Source of the DNA: Gordonia westfalica
GTDB taxonomy: Bacteria; Actinomycetota; Actinomycetes; Mycobacteriales; Mycobacteriaceae
Reading direction: 5' to 3'
Assembly (NCBI RefSeq): GCF_900105725.1
Contig: NZ_FNLM01000034.1
Coordinates: forward strand, 4,278,001 to 4,342,000
Length of the DNA stretch: 64,000 nt
Under the pieces are notes generated by a model. That model had not been told where the DNA came from. It saw only the letters and a program-made list of their open reading frames with translations, and made no database searches. Positions 45,666-55,059 of the stretch are shown in pieces (position 1 is the stretch's first letter; each line of letters opens with the position of its first letter). The position numbers were made by a program, and so were the translations under genes.

Positions 45666-46628
45666 GTGGAGTTCGTCGCCGCTTCCCGTGACGAACACGG
45701 AGTCGATCCGATCTGTGCGGCCCTACGCGACACGGCCACCCAGATCGCTCCGTCCACAGTCCGAGCCCATCTGAGCTCTCGACGAATCGAGGCGCCACGA
45801 GTGGTCCGCGACCGCGAGATCCTCGGCGAGATCCGCACCGTGCATGCCGACAACCTCGGCGTCTACGGTGCCCGCAAAGTTCATGCCGAACTGCGCAGGA
45901 AGGGTGTCGGCGTGGCACGGTGCACCGTTGAACGATTGATGAAAGCTGATGGGCTGCACGGGATACCGCGGCTGAAGACGCGGAAGACCACTCGCAGCGA
46001 GGGGGCCGAAACTCCGCAGCCGGCCGATCGGGTGAAACGCCAGTTCACCGCGGCGGCGCCCAACGCGCTGTGGGTGGCCGACCTGACCTACATCCGTACC
46101 CACACGGGTTGGGTGTACGCCGCATTCATCCTCGACGTCTTCTCAAGGATGGTCGTGGGCTGGCAGGTCTCGACCACCATGCACACCAGCCTTGCCCTTG
46201 ATGCCCTGGACATGGGATTGTGGGCGCGTTCGCGTGCCGGCCAGGACGTGGCCGGCCTTATCCACCACTCCGACCGCGGCGTGCAGTATCGAGCCATCCG
46301 CTACACCGAACGATTGGCCGAGGCCGAAGCGGTGACTTCGGTTGGCTCCAAGGGTGATTCGTACGCCAATGCGATGGCTGAGGCATTCAACTCGTTGTTC
46401 AAAGCCGAGTGCATCCGGAACCCGGTGATGCGTCCTCGAGGTGGCTGGAGTGGTGTCGGCGAGGTTGAGATCGCGGTCGCCGAGTACCTCGATTGGTTCA
46501 ATCACCGCCGCCTGCCCGGCGAGATCGGACACGTCCCGCCGGTCGAGTACGAGACCGCCTACTGGTCGACCCACACGGTCACCAGCTACCGTGAGAACCC
46601 GGTCCCGGCAACCGCTGGAGCCAACTAA
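45666..46628 (+). CDS. IS3-family transposase OrfB (second type)
   Basis: A 320-residue integrase-type transposase. DDE residues lie in LWVADLTYIRTHTGW, GLIHHSDRGVQY and GDSYANAMAEAFNSLFKAE. It begins just after the orfA stop, so it is made by re-initiation or by -1 frameshift fusion. Sequence looks intact. Confidence 0.92.
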   Translation: MEFVAASRDEHGVDPICAALRDTATQIAPSTVRAHLSSRRIEAPRVVRDREILGEIRTVHADNLGVYGARKVHAELRRKGVGVARCTVERLMKADGLHGIPRLKTRKTTRSEGAETPQPADRVKRQFTAAAPNALWVADLTYIRTHTGWVYAAFILDVFSRMVVGWQVSTTMHTSLALDALDMGLWARSRAGQDVAGLIHHSDRGVQYRAIRYTERLAEAEAVTSVGSKGDSYANAMAEAFNSLFKAECIRNPVMRPRGGWSGVGEVEIAVAEYLDWFNHRRLPGEIGHVPPVEYETAYWSTHTVTSYRENPVPATAGAN

Positions 46629-47581
46629 CCGAGCCTCCAGCAAACCCGGGGCGATTCAATGTGTACGGTGCGTCGGTGTCGAAAGACACCGTTTCCGGAT
46701 CACTGATCGGGTGATCGAGGAGATGGTGAGTTGGTGGGCACGCCCGCTGGAGAAGGTGTACGCGGCGGTGTTCATTGACGCGATCATGGTCAAGACCCGG
46801 GACGGGCAGGTGCGTAACCGGCCGATCTACGCTGCGATCGGTGTTGATCTCGACGGGCACAAAGACATCCTCGGGAAGTGGGCCGGCGACGGGGATGGCG
46901 AGTCGGCCAAGTTTTGGCTGGCGGTGCTCACCGATCTCAACAACCGGGGTGTCCGCGACATCTTCTTCGTTGTCTGTGACGGGTTGAAAGGGTTGCCCGA
47001 CAGTGTGTCTGCTGCGTTCCCGTTGGCCACAGTGCAGACGTGCATCACCCATCTGATCTCCGAACACCTTCAGATATGCCTCCCGCATGTGCTGGGACAA
47101 GATCAGCGTCGATTTCAAACCGATCTACACCGCGCCGACCGCCGCTGATGCCTGGGTGCGGTGGGGAGAATTCGCTGAGAAGTGGGGCACGCCGTACCCG
47201 GCGATCGTCTCGTTGTGGGCGAACGCGTGGGAAGAGTTCATCCCCTTCCTCGACTACGACGTCGAGATTCGGCGAGTGTTGTGTTCTACCAACGCGATTG
47301 AAAGTCTCAACGCCCGATATCGGCGTGCAGTGCGCGCTCGAGGGCATTTCCCGAACGAGCAGTCCGCACTCAAGACGCTCTACCTGGTGACCCGGTCACT
47401 GGACCCGAAGGGTACCGGTCAGACGAAGTGGGCCGTACGCTGGAAGCCAGCGCTCAACGCCCTGGCAATCACGTTCGCCGATCGTATGCCCGCAGCCGAA
47501 GAACGCTGACCCACCGAGCAATCGGAAAACCGCCGCTTACACCGAATATCGGACAGACCCGACCTGGGCTAAACGGCAGCG

Positions 47582-47611
47582 ATCCCGGGTGCTGTGTTAC
47601 TCGCCCGGGAT
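47582..47611 (-). terminator. hairpin downstream of the LacI gene
   Basis: ATCCCGGG (47582-47589) pairs with CCCGGGAT (47604-47611) across a 14-nt loop, about 35 bp beyond the LacI stop. No clear T-run. Confidence 0.55.
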
Positions 47612-47645
47612 GACGGCACGGTTTCGATCGCCGGGCGTCAGGGTG

Positions 47646-48704
47646 TCAGGGTCGCGCGAACGGCCGGGTCGAGTTGCGGGGGATGAGTGTCGGCAGGACT
47701 GTGCGGACAAGGGGTTGTCCGGGGTCGGGTTGCAAGACGATCGCTAGCGCCTCGGCGGCGATTGTGTCGAATGCGGTACGCACCGAGGTGAGCGGTGTGG
47801 GGAGTCGTGCGGCGAGCGGGATGTCGTTGTAGCCGATGAGAGACAAGTCCGTACCGATGGCCAGGGACAGTTCGTGGGCGGCGGACATGGCGCCTATGGC
47901 GAGGTTGTCGTTGGCGCAGAAGACGGCGGTCGGTCGTGCCTCGGGATCGGTGAGCAGTGTCCGTGCGGCCTGCGCTCCGTCCTCGATCCCATATCCGGAC
48001 TCGATGAACCGATCACTGGGCACGGTGAGCCCGGCCTCTGACAGTGCGCGACGTGCCCCTGCGAGGCGTCCCGTGGCGCTCGAGGTGAACAGCGGCCCGC
48101 TGAGAACCCCGATATCGCGGTGGCCGAGGTCCACAAGGTGGCGCACCGCCAGGTATCCGCCGGCCTCGTCGTCTCCGATCACCGAGGGACTTTTGCCATC
48201 GGTCCGCAAGACCAGCGCGTGGGCAACCCGGTCCTTCCGGAGTTGCTGAGGAAGCGGATCATCGATTCTGCTGGACGCCAGAATCAGTCCATCAACGTTG
48301 CGGTCGAGCAGTGTCGATGCCGCAGCTGCTTCATCGGCGGGTTCATCTCCGCTGGTCGCGACGATCGCGAAGTACCCGCGACGAAGCGCAGCACGCTCAA
48401 TGGCTTCGAACATCAAGGCCATTACCGTGTCACTCAGGCGCGGCACCACGACTCCGATGGTCGCTGTGGCCCCTCGCCGCAGGTTCGAGGCGTAGGTGTT
48501 GCGCCGATATCCGAGTTCGTTGGCCACCTCTCGCACTCGGCGGGCAGTAGCCGAGCGTGAGGGCGGAATGCGCTCGTCGAGAACGCGGCTGACGGTCGAC
48601 TTCGACACGCCCGCGGCGCGCGCGACGTCGAGCAGTGTGACCGCGCTTGGGGTGTCTGCGCCCATCGGCTTGGCGGTGTTGTTGGTGGACATCGCCCTCA
48701 TCAT
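47646..48704 (-). CDS. LacI-family regulator
   Basis: A 352-residue LacI/GalR protein. HTH: TLLDVARAAGVSKSTVSRVLDERIPPSRSATARRVREVANELGYRRN. The periplasmic-binding-type effector domain follows (TIGVVVPRLSDTVMALMFEAIERAA...TAVFCANDNLAIGAM). An in-frame ATG at 48692 is an alternative start. It is divergent from the DapA-like gene and a perfect GGGAACGTTCCC lies between them, so it should repress that operon. Confidence 0.9.
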   Translation of the reverse strand: MMRAMSTNNTAKPMGADTPSAVTLLDVARAAGVSKSTVSRVLDERIPPSRSATARRVREVANELGYRRNTYASNLRRGATATIGVVVPRLSDTVMALMFEAIERAALRRGYFAIVATSGDEPADEAAAASTLLDRNVDGLILASSRIDDPLPQQLRKDRVAHALVLRTDGKSPSVIGDDEAGGYLAVRHLVDLGHRDIGVLSGPLFTSSATGRLAGARRALSEAGLTVPSDRFIESGYGIEDGAQAARTLLTDPEARPTAVFCANDNLAIGAMSAAHELSLAIGTDLSLIGYNDIPLAARLPTPLTSVRTAFDTIAAEALAIVLQPDPGQPLVRTVLPTLIPRNSTRPFARP

Positions 48705-48807
48705 CTCTCAAACACCCTCGAATCCGTGTTGCGACGAAAGCAACAACCGACCCTGTACATGACCGTTGACACATCGCCTGGTGTGGACTTTGTGTAGCAA
48801 CCGTAGC

Positions 48808-48819
48808 GGGAACGTTCCC
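48808..48819. promoter_or_regulatory. LacI-type operator
   Basis: GGGAACGTTCCC is a perfect 12-bp palindrome with the central CG typical of LacI-family operators. It lies 72 bp upstream of the DapA-like start codon, in the divergent gap with the LacI gene. Confidence 0.75.
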
Positions 48820-48890
48820 AAGAACGATTTCACGACCGCGATCTCGGCGGCCACCGCCGTTCAGCAACCATCAGGAAAGCGAGGACGCAG

Positions 48891-49844
48891 ATGTCCACTG
48901 TCGATCCCAAGTCCATCGATCTGCGCGGACTGACCCCCGCCCCGGTCACCCCCTTCACCCGTGACGGCGAGGTCGACTACGCTGCCATCCAGAGACTCGG
49001 GTCGTGGCTGGCCAGCGTGGACGGTGTCAAAGGTCTGGTCGTTCTCGGCCACGCAGGCGAAGGCACCTTCCTCACCCAGGACGAGCAGGTCCGAACCATT
49101 GCTGCCTTTCGCGACGCAGTACAGGATCGGCTGCCGATCATCGCCGGAATCACCGGCGAAGGCACCGCGGTAGCTGCCGAGGAAGCCAAGCGCGCCGTGG
49201 ACGCCGGCGCCACTGCCGGCCTCGTTTACCCGTCGCATGGGTGGCTGCGTTTCGGCTTCCAGAAGGGTGCCCCTCAGGATCGCTACAAGCAGATCTACGA
49301 CGAGTCGGGTCTACCGCTGATCCTGTTCCAGTACCCTGACGTCACCAAAGCCACCTACGACCTGGAAACGCAGCTCGAAATCGCATCGCAGCCCGGCGTG
49401 TTCGCCACCAAGAATGGTGTCCGCAACATGCGCCGCTGGGACCGCGAGATCCCGGTCCTGCGCCAGGAGTTCCCGGATCTGCAGATCCTGACCTGCCACG
49501 ACGAGTATCTGCTGCATACCATGTTCGACGTCGACGGCGCTCTGGTCGGTTACGGCGGTCTCGCCCCGGAGCCGCTGGTCGAGCTCATCGCTGCCGGCAA
49601 GGCCAAGGACTACACCCGGGCTCGTGAGATCCACGACCGTCTGCTGCCAGTCACCGCCAACGTCTATCACCGCGGCTCACACATGGAGGGAACCGTGGCT
49701 CTCAAGGAAGGCCTCGTTGCTCGCGGCATCCTCGAGCACGCCACCGTGCGTTCGCCGCTGCTGCCGCTGGCCGCCGGCGCCGACGCCGAGATTGCCGCGG
49801 CGCTGCAATCGGCCGGACTCGGCTCGGTTGCCGCGTTCGCCTGA
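48891..49844 (+). CDS. DapA/NAL-superfamily lyase (dihydrodipicolinate synthase-like)
   Basis: A 317-residue TIM-barrel class I aldolase-type enzyme. TPAPVTPFTRDGEVDYAAIQRLGSWL is the typical start; GHAGEGTFLTQDEQ corresponds to the G-[T/A]-x-GE motif. ILFQYPDVT has the Tyr. The Schiff-base Lys would be in GVFATKNGVRNM (usual GIKD). Metabolic context (LacI control, adjacent transporter) argues for a catabolic keto-acid/sugar-acid lyase rather than lysine synthesis. Confidence 0.85.
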   Translation: MSTVDPKSIDLRGLTPAPVTPFTRDGEVDYAAIQRLGSWLASVDGVKGLVVLGHAGEGTFLTQDEQVRTIAAFRDAVQDRLPIIAGITGEGTAVAAEEAKRAVDAGATAGLVYPSHGWLRFGFQKGAPQDRYKQIYDESGLPLILFQYPDVTKATYDLETQLEIASQPGVFATKNGVRNMRRWDREIPVLRQEFPDLQILTCHDEYLLHTMFDVDGALVGYGGLAPEPLVELIAAGKAKDYTRAREIHDRLLPVTANVYHRGSHMEGTVALKEGLVARGILEHATVRSPLLPLAAGADAEIAAALQSAGLGSVAAFA

Positions 49845-49857
49845 TCCGCTCAACTGG

Positions 49858-49894
49858 TGCCCCGGGGGCTGCCGATTCTGCGGCTCCCGGGGCA
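49858..49894 (+). terminator. terminator-like hairpin between the lyase and transporter genes
   Basis: TGCCCCGGG (49858-49866) and CCCGGGGCA (49886-49894) form a perfect 9-bp stem with additional GCCG/CGGC pairing inside. It lies between two genes of the apparent operon and could cap or reduce read-through into the carrier gene. Confidence 0.6.
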
Positions 49895-49980
49895 AGTCGC
49901 CCTACGATCTACCTCATTCCACCGGCCTCGGTCGGTTTTGGCGCCCGACCTCCCGGGACGCCGCACAGAAAGGCTCACCG

Positions 49981-51306
49981 ATGAGTCGACCCTCCTCCTC
50001 ATCGTCCAGCGGGACGCGCGAGTCCACTGCGCCTGACGCCGCGACCGATGTCACCGAATCCGCCGAGTTGTCCATCACCGGCCCCCCTAAGGCCCGCGCC
50101 TGGTGGCGTACCCTCGCCCTAGCCGGCCCTGCCTTCGTCGCCGGAGCCTGGCAGTTCGGACCCGGTAACCTTGCCAGCGCAGTCCAAGCCGGCAGCGACT
50201 ACGGATACGCCCTTATCTGGGTCATCGTTGTCTCGACCGCATTCATGCTGGTCTACGCCGACATGAGCGTGCGCCTGGGCATCCGCACCCCGATCTCGAT
50301 GATCAGCTCGGTCAAGGACGTCCTAGGCCATCGCGTCGGCCTGGCCGCAGGATTCGGCGTCTTCATCATCACTCTGTGCTTCTCGGTCGGAAACGCTGTC
50401 GGATCCGGCCTTGGCCTGTCCATGGTGTTCGGCGGCTCCCCCGTTGTCTGGACCGCATTGTGCACTGGATTCGTCGGATTGATCCTGTTGTTCCGCAACG
50501 TGTATCGCACCGTCGAGAAGATCCTGTTGGTGATCGTGGCGCTGCTGGGTATCACCTTTGTCGTCAGCGCGATCATCTCCCGCCCGGACTGGTTTCAAGC
50601 GGCGGAGGGGCTGATCCCCACGATTCCGCCCGGCGCGCAGCTCGTAGTCATCGCCATGGTCGGCACGAACTTCTCACTCAACGCTGCGTTCTTCACCTCT
50701 TACGGCACCCACGAACGCCGCCGCACCCGAGCGCAGTACCGCGACACCACCATCGTCGACACCATCCCCGGCATCATCGCGCCCGGCATCATGACCTCGC
50801 TGGTCATTGTCGTCGCCGCTGCCGTTCTCGGCCAACAGGGTGCTGAAGCCACTACCCTGGCCGGCCTCGCGAAAGTGTTCGAACCTGTTGCCGGAGAGCT
50901 TGGTTCCACTATCTTCGCCCTCGGGCTCTCCGGTGCTGCGTTCTCAGCCATGGTCGCAAACGCCACCGCCGGCGGCACCATGCTCTCCGACGCGCTCGGT
51001 CGCGGTCCCTCACCCAGCACCCGCATCGCCCGATGCACCAGCGCCACGATCCTGCTCTGGGGACTGGTCATCACCATCCTGTTCACCAAATCCCCAGTCC
51101 AACTGATCATCTTCGCCCAAGCCCTCACCGTGCTCGTCGCACCGTTTCTGGGCTACCTGCTGCTCACCATGAGTAACAACCGAAACCTCATGGGCGACCT
51201 GAAGAACACCTGGTGGAAAAACATCCTCGGCGTAGTCGGGTTCCTCGCGATCCTGTCGCTGTCGGCAACCATGATCGTCGAACTGGTCCAACAGCTCCAG
51301 AACTAA
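49981..51306 (+). CDS. Nramp-related transporter without canonical metal ligands
   Basis: A 441-residue membrane protein of the Nramp/SLC11 fold with 11 or so hydrophobic helices. Canonical Nramp has DPGN in helix 1 and an MPH motif in helix 6. Here helix 1 reads QFGPGNLASA (residues 58-67, Asp replaced by Gly) and helix 6 reads AMVGTNFSLNAAFF (no Met-Pro-His). It is therefore unlikely to be a Mn/Fe importer and may carry another ion or an organic substrate of the adjacent lyase. Start 49981 follows AAAGG. Confidence 0.8.
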   Translation: MSRPSSSSSSGTRESTAPDAATDVTESAELSITGPPKARAWWRTLALAGPAFVAGAWQFGPGNLASAVQAGSDYGYALIWVIVVSTAFMLVYADMSVRLGIRTPISMISSVKDVLGHRVGLAAGFGVFIITLCFSVGNAVGSGLGLSMVFGGSPVVWTALCTGFVGLILLFRNVYRTVEKILLVIVALLGITFVVSAIISRPDWFQAAEGLIPTIPPGAQLVVIAMVGTNFSLNAAFFTSYGTHERRRTRAQYRDTTIVDTIPGIIAPGIMTSLVIVVAAAVLGQQGAEATTLAGLAKVFEPVAGELGSTIFALGLSGAAFSAMVANATAGGTMLSDALGRGPSPSTRIARCTSATILLWGLVITILFTKSPVQLIIFAQALTVLVAPFLGYLLLTMSNNRNLMGDLKNTWWKNILGVVGFLAILSLSATMIVELVQQLQN

Positions 51307-51309
51307 CCG

Positions 51310-51324
51310 CGGGGCGGCGCCCCG
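51310..51324 (+). terminator. short GC hairpin after the Nramp-like gene
   Basis: CGGGGC-GGC-GCCCCG, a perfect 6-bp stem immediately after the stop codon. No T-run. Confidence 0.45.
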
Positions 51325-51361
51325 TGCATGCCCGCCGCACCGCCGACAGCCCGCAGGCCTG

Positions 51362-51490
51362 GGTGCTCTGCTCGACATCAACCAGGCAACACTGCGGAAC
51401 TGGATTGAACGCAACACCCCGATCGTGACCTCGCGGGGAACCACGACGGTGGGTGAGCAGGATGCTGAGTTGATTGGCGGACACCGTGAC
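51362..51490 (+). pseudogene. IS3-family orfA remnant
   Basis: About 43 residues of an IS3 OrfA: GALLDINQATLRNWIERN followed by TTTVGEQDAELIGG, as in the HTH and its following loop. No start, no OrfB. The rest of 51307-51758 (about 450 bp) holds no gene I can support. Confidence 0.5.
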
Positions 51491-51758
51491 AGCGCCGAAG
51501 GGCGCGACCGCCCATCTCGAGGCGGTTCAACGGGATCGGGCCGCCGCCCGTGCACACCGAGGCACTGGTCGCCGACGACAAAGCCATGAATCCCGAGCAC
51601 TCAGAGTCCGGATCATCCGCAGCGCCCACCCGCGCCGGTTCTGACCGCTGACGATGACACAAGTGTCAGAACGCTACGTTGTCGGCATTTCAAACCAGTG
51701 GAACGACAGGGGGGTTCGGGCTTGAGTCGACGTAATCAGGAGGGTGCCCGGATTCGTC

Positions 51759-52799
51759 CTACCCGGGAGCGGGAAGGTCGAAGACTCGCGAGGAGTCGAG
51801 TCGCCATGCGAGATATGCCAGGCCGAGCCTGATGCGGCCGTACCCGTCTTGGAAGTCGAAGCCGACCTCGGCGCGGAGAAGCTCGGACCGCGTCTGCGCC
51901 GTGCTGTGGTGGACGCCGGCGTGGCGGGCGGCCTGGCGTACTGACGACGTGGCCAGAATGGCCTCGATGGTGGAATCGGCCCACGGGTGGGCCATCACCG
52001 TAGCGATGCGGGCCGAGTCGCTGGTGGCGGTCGTGGATGGCCCGGCGTCGGCGAGGAGCTGAATCAGCCCGCCGTAACGGTCCGCGCAGACGAACGGGTC
52101 CGACGGCGGGCGGCACAGCCGGACCGCGACGAGTGCGGTGCGGAACGACGCCTCGAGTTCGTCGATGGGGGTGGCAATGCCGACCCCCGACGGTCGCACG
52201 TCGAGCTCGGTGGTCGTGGCAGGCACGACCGTGGCGTGTACCGGACCAAACGCGGTGCTGATGACGTCCGAGGGACCCGCCGGATGTGATTCCCACACAG
52301 CGAATAGCGGAGCGGCTACGACCCTGTGGGTCCGGGTCCCGTCGAGGCCCAGCCGTCCGGCTGCCTCGGCTCGCTCCGACGCGGACGTCGCCGAGTCAAG
52401 CACGACACGCAGATCGCGGCGCGGCTCGATCTCCCGGCGCTCAATCCCTGCCCGTACGCCCACCGCTAGCGCTAATCGCTCGAGAATGATCGCGTCGTTG
52501 GCGTGTGGCGACCCGCTGCGCTCCAACCAGACGTGGACGCCCCCCGGAAGCTGGCTGACCGTGACGTCGTCGGGGCGGGCGCCTGTGAGCACGTCGCCGG
52601 AAGGGCCGAGCCGTAGCTCGGATCTTCCGGCGCCGGTTTTGGCCCCCGCCGGACACCCCGCCAGCGACGCTGCGGTAGCCAGCAGACCACGGGTGTTGAC
52701 GTCGCCGAGGATGAGTTCGTCGAAGCAGGCGATCACTCGAATCCCCAGACTGGCGTCGGGGTCGAGCGCCGCGATTCTGCCGAGCAGCTCCTGCATCAC
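51759..52799 (-). CDS. PucR/CdaR-type regulator
   Basis: A 346-residue protein. The N-terminal two thirds are an unnamed sensory region; the C-terminus has the PucR-type HTH (SVRQAARHAGVHHSTAQTRSELLRAEVGFDF followed by GYGRIRLGLAYLAWRL). Located 45 bp after a beta-lactamase-like esterase gene on the same strand, so it probably controls that hydrolase pair. The effector is unknown. Confidence 0.78.
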   Translation of the reverse strand: MMQELLGRIAALDPDASLGIRVIACFDELILGDVNTRGLLATAASLAGCPAGAKTGAGRSELRLGPSGDVLTGARPDDVTVSQLPGGVHVWLERSGSPHANDAIILERLALAVGVRAGIERREIEPRRDLRVVLDSATSASERAEAAGRLGLDGTRTHRVVAAPLFAVWESHPAGPSDVISTAFGPVHATVVPATTTELDVRPSGVGIATPIDELEASFRTALVAVRLCRPPSDPFVCADRYGGLIQLLADAGPSTTATSDSARIATVMAHPWADSTIEAILATSSVRQAARHAGVHHSTAQTRSELLRAEVGFDFQDGYGRIRLGLAYLAWRLDSSRVFDLPAPG

Positions 52800-52844
52800 G
52801 AACTCCTCAGCGACGGGACGGCGACGGACGGGCGAGACCCATTG

Positions 52845-54029
52845 TCAGCCGCGCAACGCCCGGTAGGTCGCGGTTTCCAGGTCTAGGTAACCGGTTACGG
52901 AGTCCGCGTCGGCGAACGGGAAGATCTGCGTGGCCCAGTATCCGCCGATCGAGTTGCGTCGGTCGATCCAGTAGTAGAGATTTGCCAGCCCCGCCCAGGC
53001 GATGCTGCCAGCGGGACGTCCCGTCGGCGCCTCCTCGTCGTTCACCATGAAGGTGTAAGCCCAGGACTTGGACTGGCCGGGGAAGAACTCTGCGTCGTTG
53101 CTCAGAGTGGGGATCACCCCGGGGAGCATCTTGACTTTGAGATCGCCGAGGTGGTTCTGCGCGGCGAACTCGACGGTGTTGGGCCGCAGGATCTGCTCGC
53201 CCGACGTCGCCGAGCCGTCGTTGAGCCACATCCGAATGAAGGACAGATAGTCCCCGACCGTCGAGTACAGGCCGTGACCACCCATGTGGACCTCGGGGTC
53301 GGGCAGACGGAAGTCGGTTGGTTCGAGCGTCCCGTCGGCGCCGCGCTGGTGCATGGTCGCCACCCGCGATTCCATGTCGCCATCAAGGGTGAACGATGTG
53401 TTGGTCATGCCCAGCGGAGTGAGGATGCGGTCGCGGAACACCTCACCGAGCCGGCGGCCGGTAATCCCCTCGATCACCTGTCCGGCCCAGTCGATGTTGC
53501 TGCCGTACTCCCACTGCTCGCCCGGATCGAACAGCAAAGGTGTCTGCAGAGCGCGGCGACTCGAAGTGACGATGCTGGGCTGCCCATGGTTTTCCGCCAG
53601 ACGGTTGTACTGCTCGTTGAAGAAGTCGTATCCGAACCCCGCAGTGTGGAGCAGCAGTTGCTTGGTGGTGATGTCGGACTTGGGCGCCCGCAGGACCGGA
53701 TCACCGTTGTCGTCAAAGCCCTCAAGGACTTGCACCTCGCCCAGCGCCGGAGCGTATTCCTTTGCCGGCGCGTCGAAGTCAAGGTCCCCGCTCTCGCGCA
53801 GCTGCAGTGCCGCGACACCCGTCAGGGCCTTCGTAGTGGAGAAGATCGCGAACACCGAGTCGGTGGTCATCGGCGTCTTGGTGCCCAGGTCGCGGTATCC
53901 GGAGGCCCCGAGGTATAGCGTCTCCTCCGCCGTCGTGACGCCGGCGACGACGCCGGGGACCCGAGACGCCGCGTCCTGAACGACGCGGTCGACCGCCTCG
54001 GCGATCGAGCTGCTATTCGTCGTTGTCAT
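52845..54029 (-). CDS. beta-lactamase-family serine hydrolase (EstB-like esterase)
   Basis: A 394-residue class C beta-lactamase/transpeptidase-fold protein. The nucleophile motif SxxK is [12 protein letters not shown] (Ser64, Lys67), and the YxN-like motif is in WEYGSNIDW. No signal peptide is visible, so it is a cytosolic esterase of the EstB/LACTB type rather than a resistance enzyme. Second of three genes in the hydrolase-esterase-PucR operon. Confidence 0.87.
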   Translation of the reverse strand: MTTTNSSSIAEAVDRVVQDAASRVPGVVAGVTTAEETLYLGASGYRDLGTKTPMTTDSVFAIFSTTKALTGVAALQLRESGDLDFDAPAKEYAPALGEVQVLEGFDDNGDPVLRAPKSDITTKQLLLHTAGFGYDFFNEQYNRLAENHGQPSIVTSSRRALQTPLLFDPGEQWEYGSNIDWAGQVIEGITGRRLGEVFRDRILTPLGMTNTSFTLDGDMESRVATMHQRGADGTLEPTDFRLPDPEVHMGGHGLYSTVGDYLSFIRMWLNDGSATSGEQILRPNTVEFAAQNHLGDLKVKMLPGVIPTLSNDAEFFPGQSKSWAYTFMVNDEEAPTGRPAGSIAWAGLANLYYWIDRRNSIGGYWATQIFPFADADSVTGYLDLETATYRALRG

Positions 54030-54069
54030 CGTGAACTCCTTTGTTCTGTGTAACTTTCACTGCGAGAAC

Positions 54070-55059
54070 TCAGTCGGACAACCGATTCGCCACCCAGTCG
54101 AAACGGGCACGCATCATGCCCTGGGCGAGCGCGGTATGCGGGGCGAAAATGTCGAAGGCATGAAACCCGCCGGTCCATACGTGCAGCTCGGCGTCACCAC
54201 CGGCCCGCCAGATCGCGGTCGCATAGTCGATCGCCTCGTCGCGAAAGATCTCCGCCGACCCCACGTCGATGAACGCCGGTGGGAGGCCGGTCAGGTCGGT
54301 AGCGCGAGCAGGGGCGATATAGGGCGAGACATCGTCGCTGCCGTATCTGTCACCCAGCACCGCCGCCCACCCGGTCTCGTTGCTGATGCGGTCCCACACC
54401 CCGACGCCGTCGAACTGCCCGGTAGACGGGGTTCGCCCCCGGTCGTCGAGCATCGGATAGACGAGCAACTGTCCGCACAGCGCGGGACCCGACCGGTCGC
54501 GGGCGGCCAGTGCGGCGCCAGCGGCCAGACCGCCCCCGGCACTAGCGCCGGCGACCATCACTCGACGGGGGTCGATGCTCAGATCACCGGCGTTGGCGAC
54601 CGACCACACGAGGGTGGCGTATAGATCCTCGCGGGCATACGGGTCTTGGAATTCCGGTGCCAACCGGTACTCGGGGCACACGAGAACGGCGCCGAGTTGC
54701 TCGACCCAATCGAGGTTCATCGCCAGCGCGTTGAAGCGATCGCCGAACATCAACCCACCCGAGTGGGCATACACGATGGCCGGCCGCGATCCGGGATGGT
54801 CAGGGGATCGGAAGACCGAGGTTACGATCTCGTCGCCGCCGTGACCCCGAACGGTGTACTCCTCGTGGAGGACGTGGCGGCCCTCAAGGGTCTCCGCCAC
54901 CGGCGGGGACGCATAAGACCGTCGCATGAATGGGATCAAGTCGGGGGTAATGGTCGGCGGAAAGACCCCACCGACAACCGCAAGGCCGGCCTTCAGCTCG
55001 GGGTCGAAACGCGGACGCCGTACGCCCGCACCCCTGCCGCCCTCTTCCTGAAGTGTCAC
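54070..55059 (-). CDS. alpha/beta hydrolase, HSL-family (Abhydrolase_3)
   Basis: A 329-residue esterase/lipase of the hormone-sensitive lipase family. The oxyanion-hole motif is YAHSGGLMFGD (HSGG in place of HGGG), the nucleophile GASAGGG (Ser173), then an Asp (FIDVGSAEIFRDE) and His (WTGGFHAFD). It starts at GTG 55059 and is followed 40 bp later by the esterase gene. Likely acts on short esters; substrate unknown. Confidence 0.87.
   Translation of the reverse strand: MTLQEEGGRGAGVRRPRFDPELKAGLAVVGGVFPPTITPDLIPFMRRSYASPPVAETLEGRHVLHEEYTVRGHGGDEIVTSVFRSPDHPGSRPAIVYAHSGGLMFGDRFNALAMNLDWVEQLGAVLVCPEYRLAPEFQDPYAREDLYATLVWSVANAGDLSIDPRRVMVAGASAGGGLAAGAALAARDRSGPALCGQLLVYPMLDDRGRTPSTGQFDGVGVWDRISNETGWAAVLGDRYGSDDVSPYIAPARATDLTGLPPAFIDVGSAEIFRDEAIDYATAIWRAGGDAELHVWTGGFHAFDIFAPHTALAQGMMRARFDWVANRLSD

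Larger units (their letters stand above)
45294..46658 (+). mobile_element. IS3-family element of a second type, inside IS256
   Basis: A 1365-bp element; ends TGAATCGCCGAGGGGTTG and (reverse complement of the right end) TGAATCGCCCCGGGTTTG, with GGAGGCTC conserved further in. Target duplication ATG (45291-45293, 46659-46661). It carries complete orfA and orfB. Related to, but clearly different from, copies A-C. Confidence 0.92.
44891..47509 (+). pseudogene. IS256-family transposase, interrupted and frameshifted
   Basis: The N-terminal part (ELTKAEQALVSDLVRSSRAQ...VLSLYVKGLTTGEISAHFADV) runs into IS3 at 45294. After removing the IS3 and one ATG duplication it continues YGASVSKDTVS. A net 1-nt deletion near 46692 (TCCGG for TCCCGG) and a 1-nt insertion near 47055 then shift the frame. 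VFIDAIMVKTRDGQV and CDGLKGLPDSV keep the first two catalytic Asp; STNAIESLNARYRRAVRARG has the Glu. Three lesions make it non-functional. Confidence 0.85.
44802..47560 (+). mobile_element. IS256-family element, split by an IS3-family element
   Basis: Left end GGGACTGTCGCTGATTCGGT and right end (reverse complement) GGGTCTGTCCGATATTCGGT form the terminal repeats. Net of the nested IS3 it is about 1.39 kb, right for IS256. I find no direct repeat at the two ends (flanks GCGCGCTA and GACCTGGG), so it may be old or rearranged. Confidence 0.8.
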
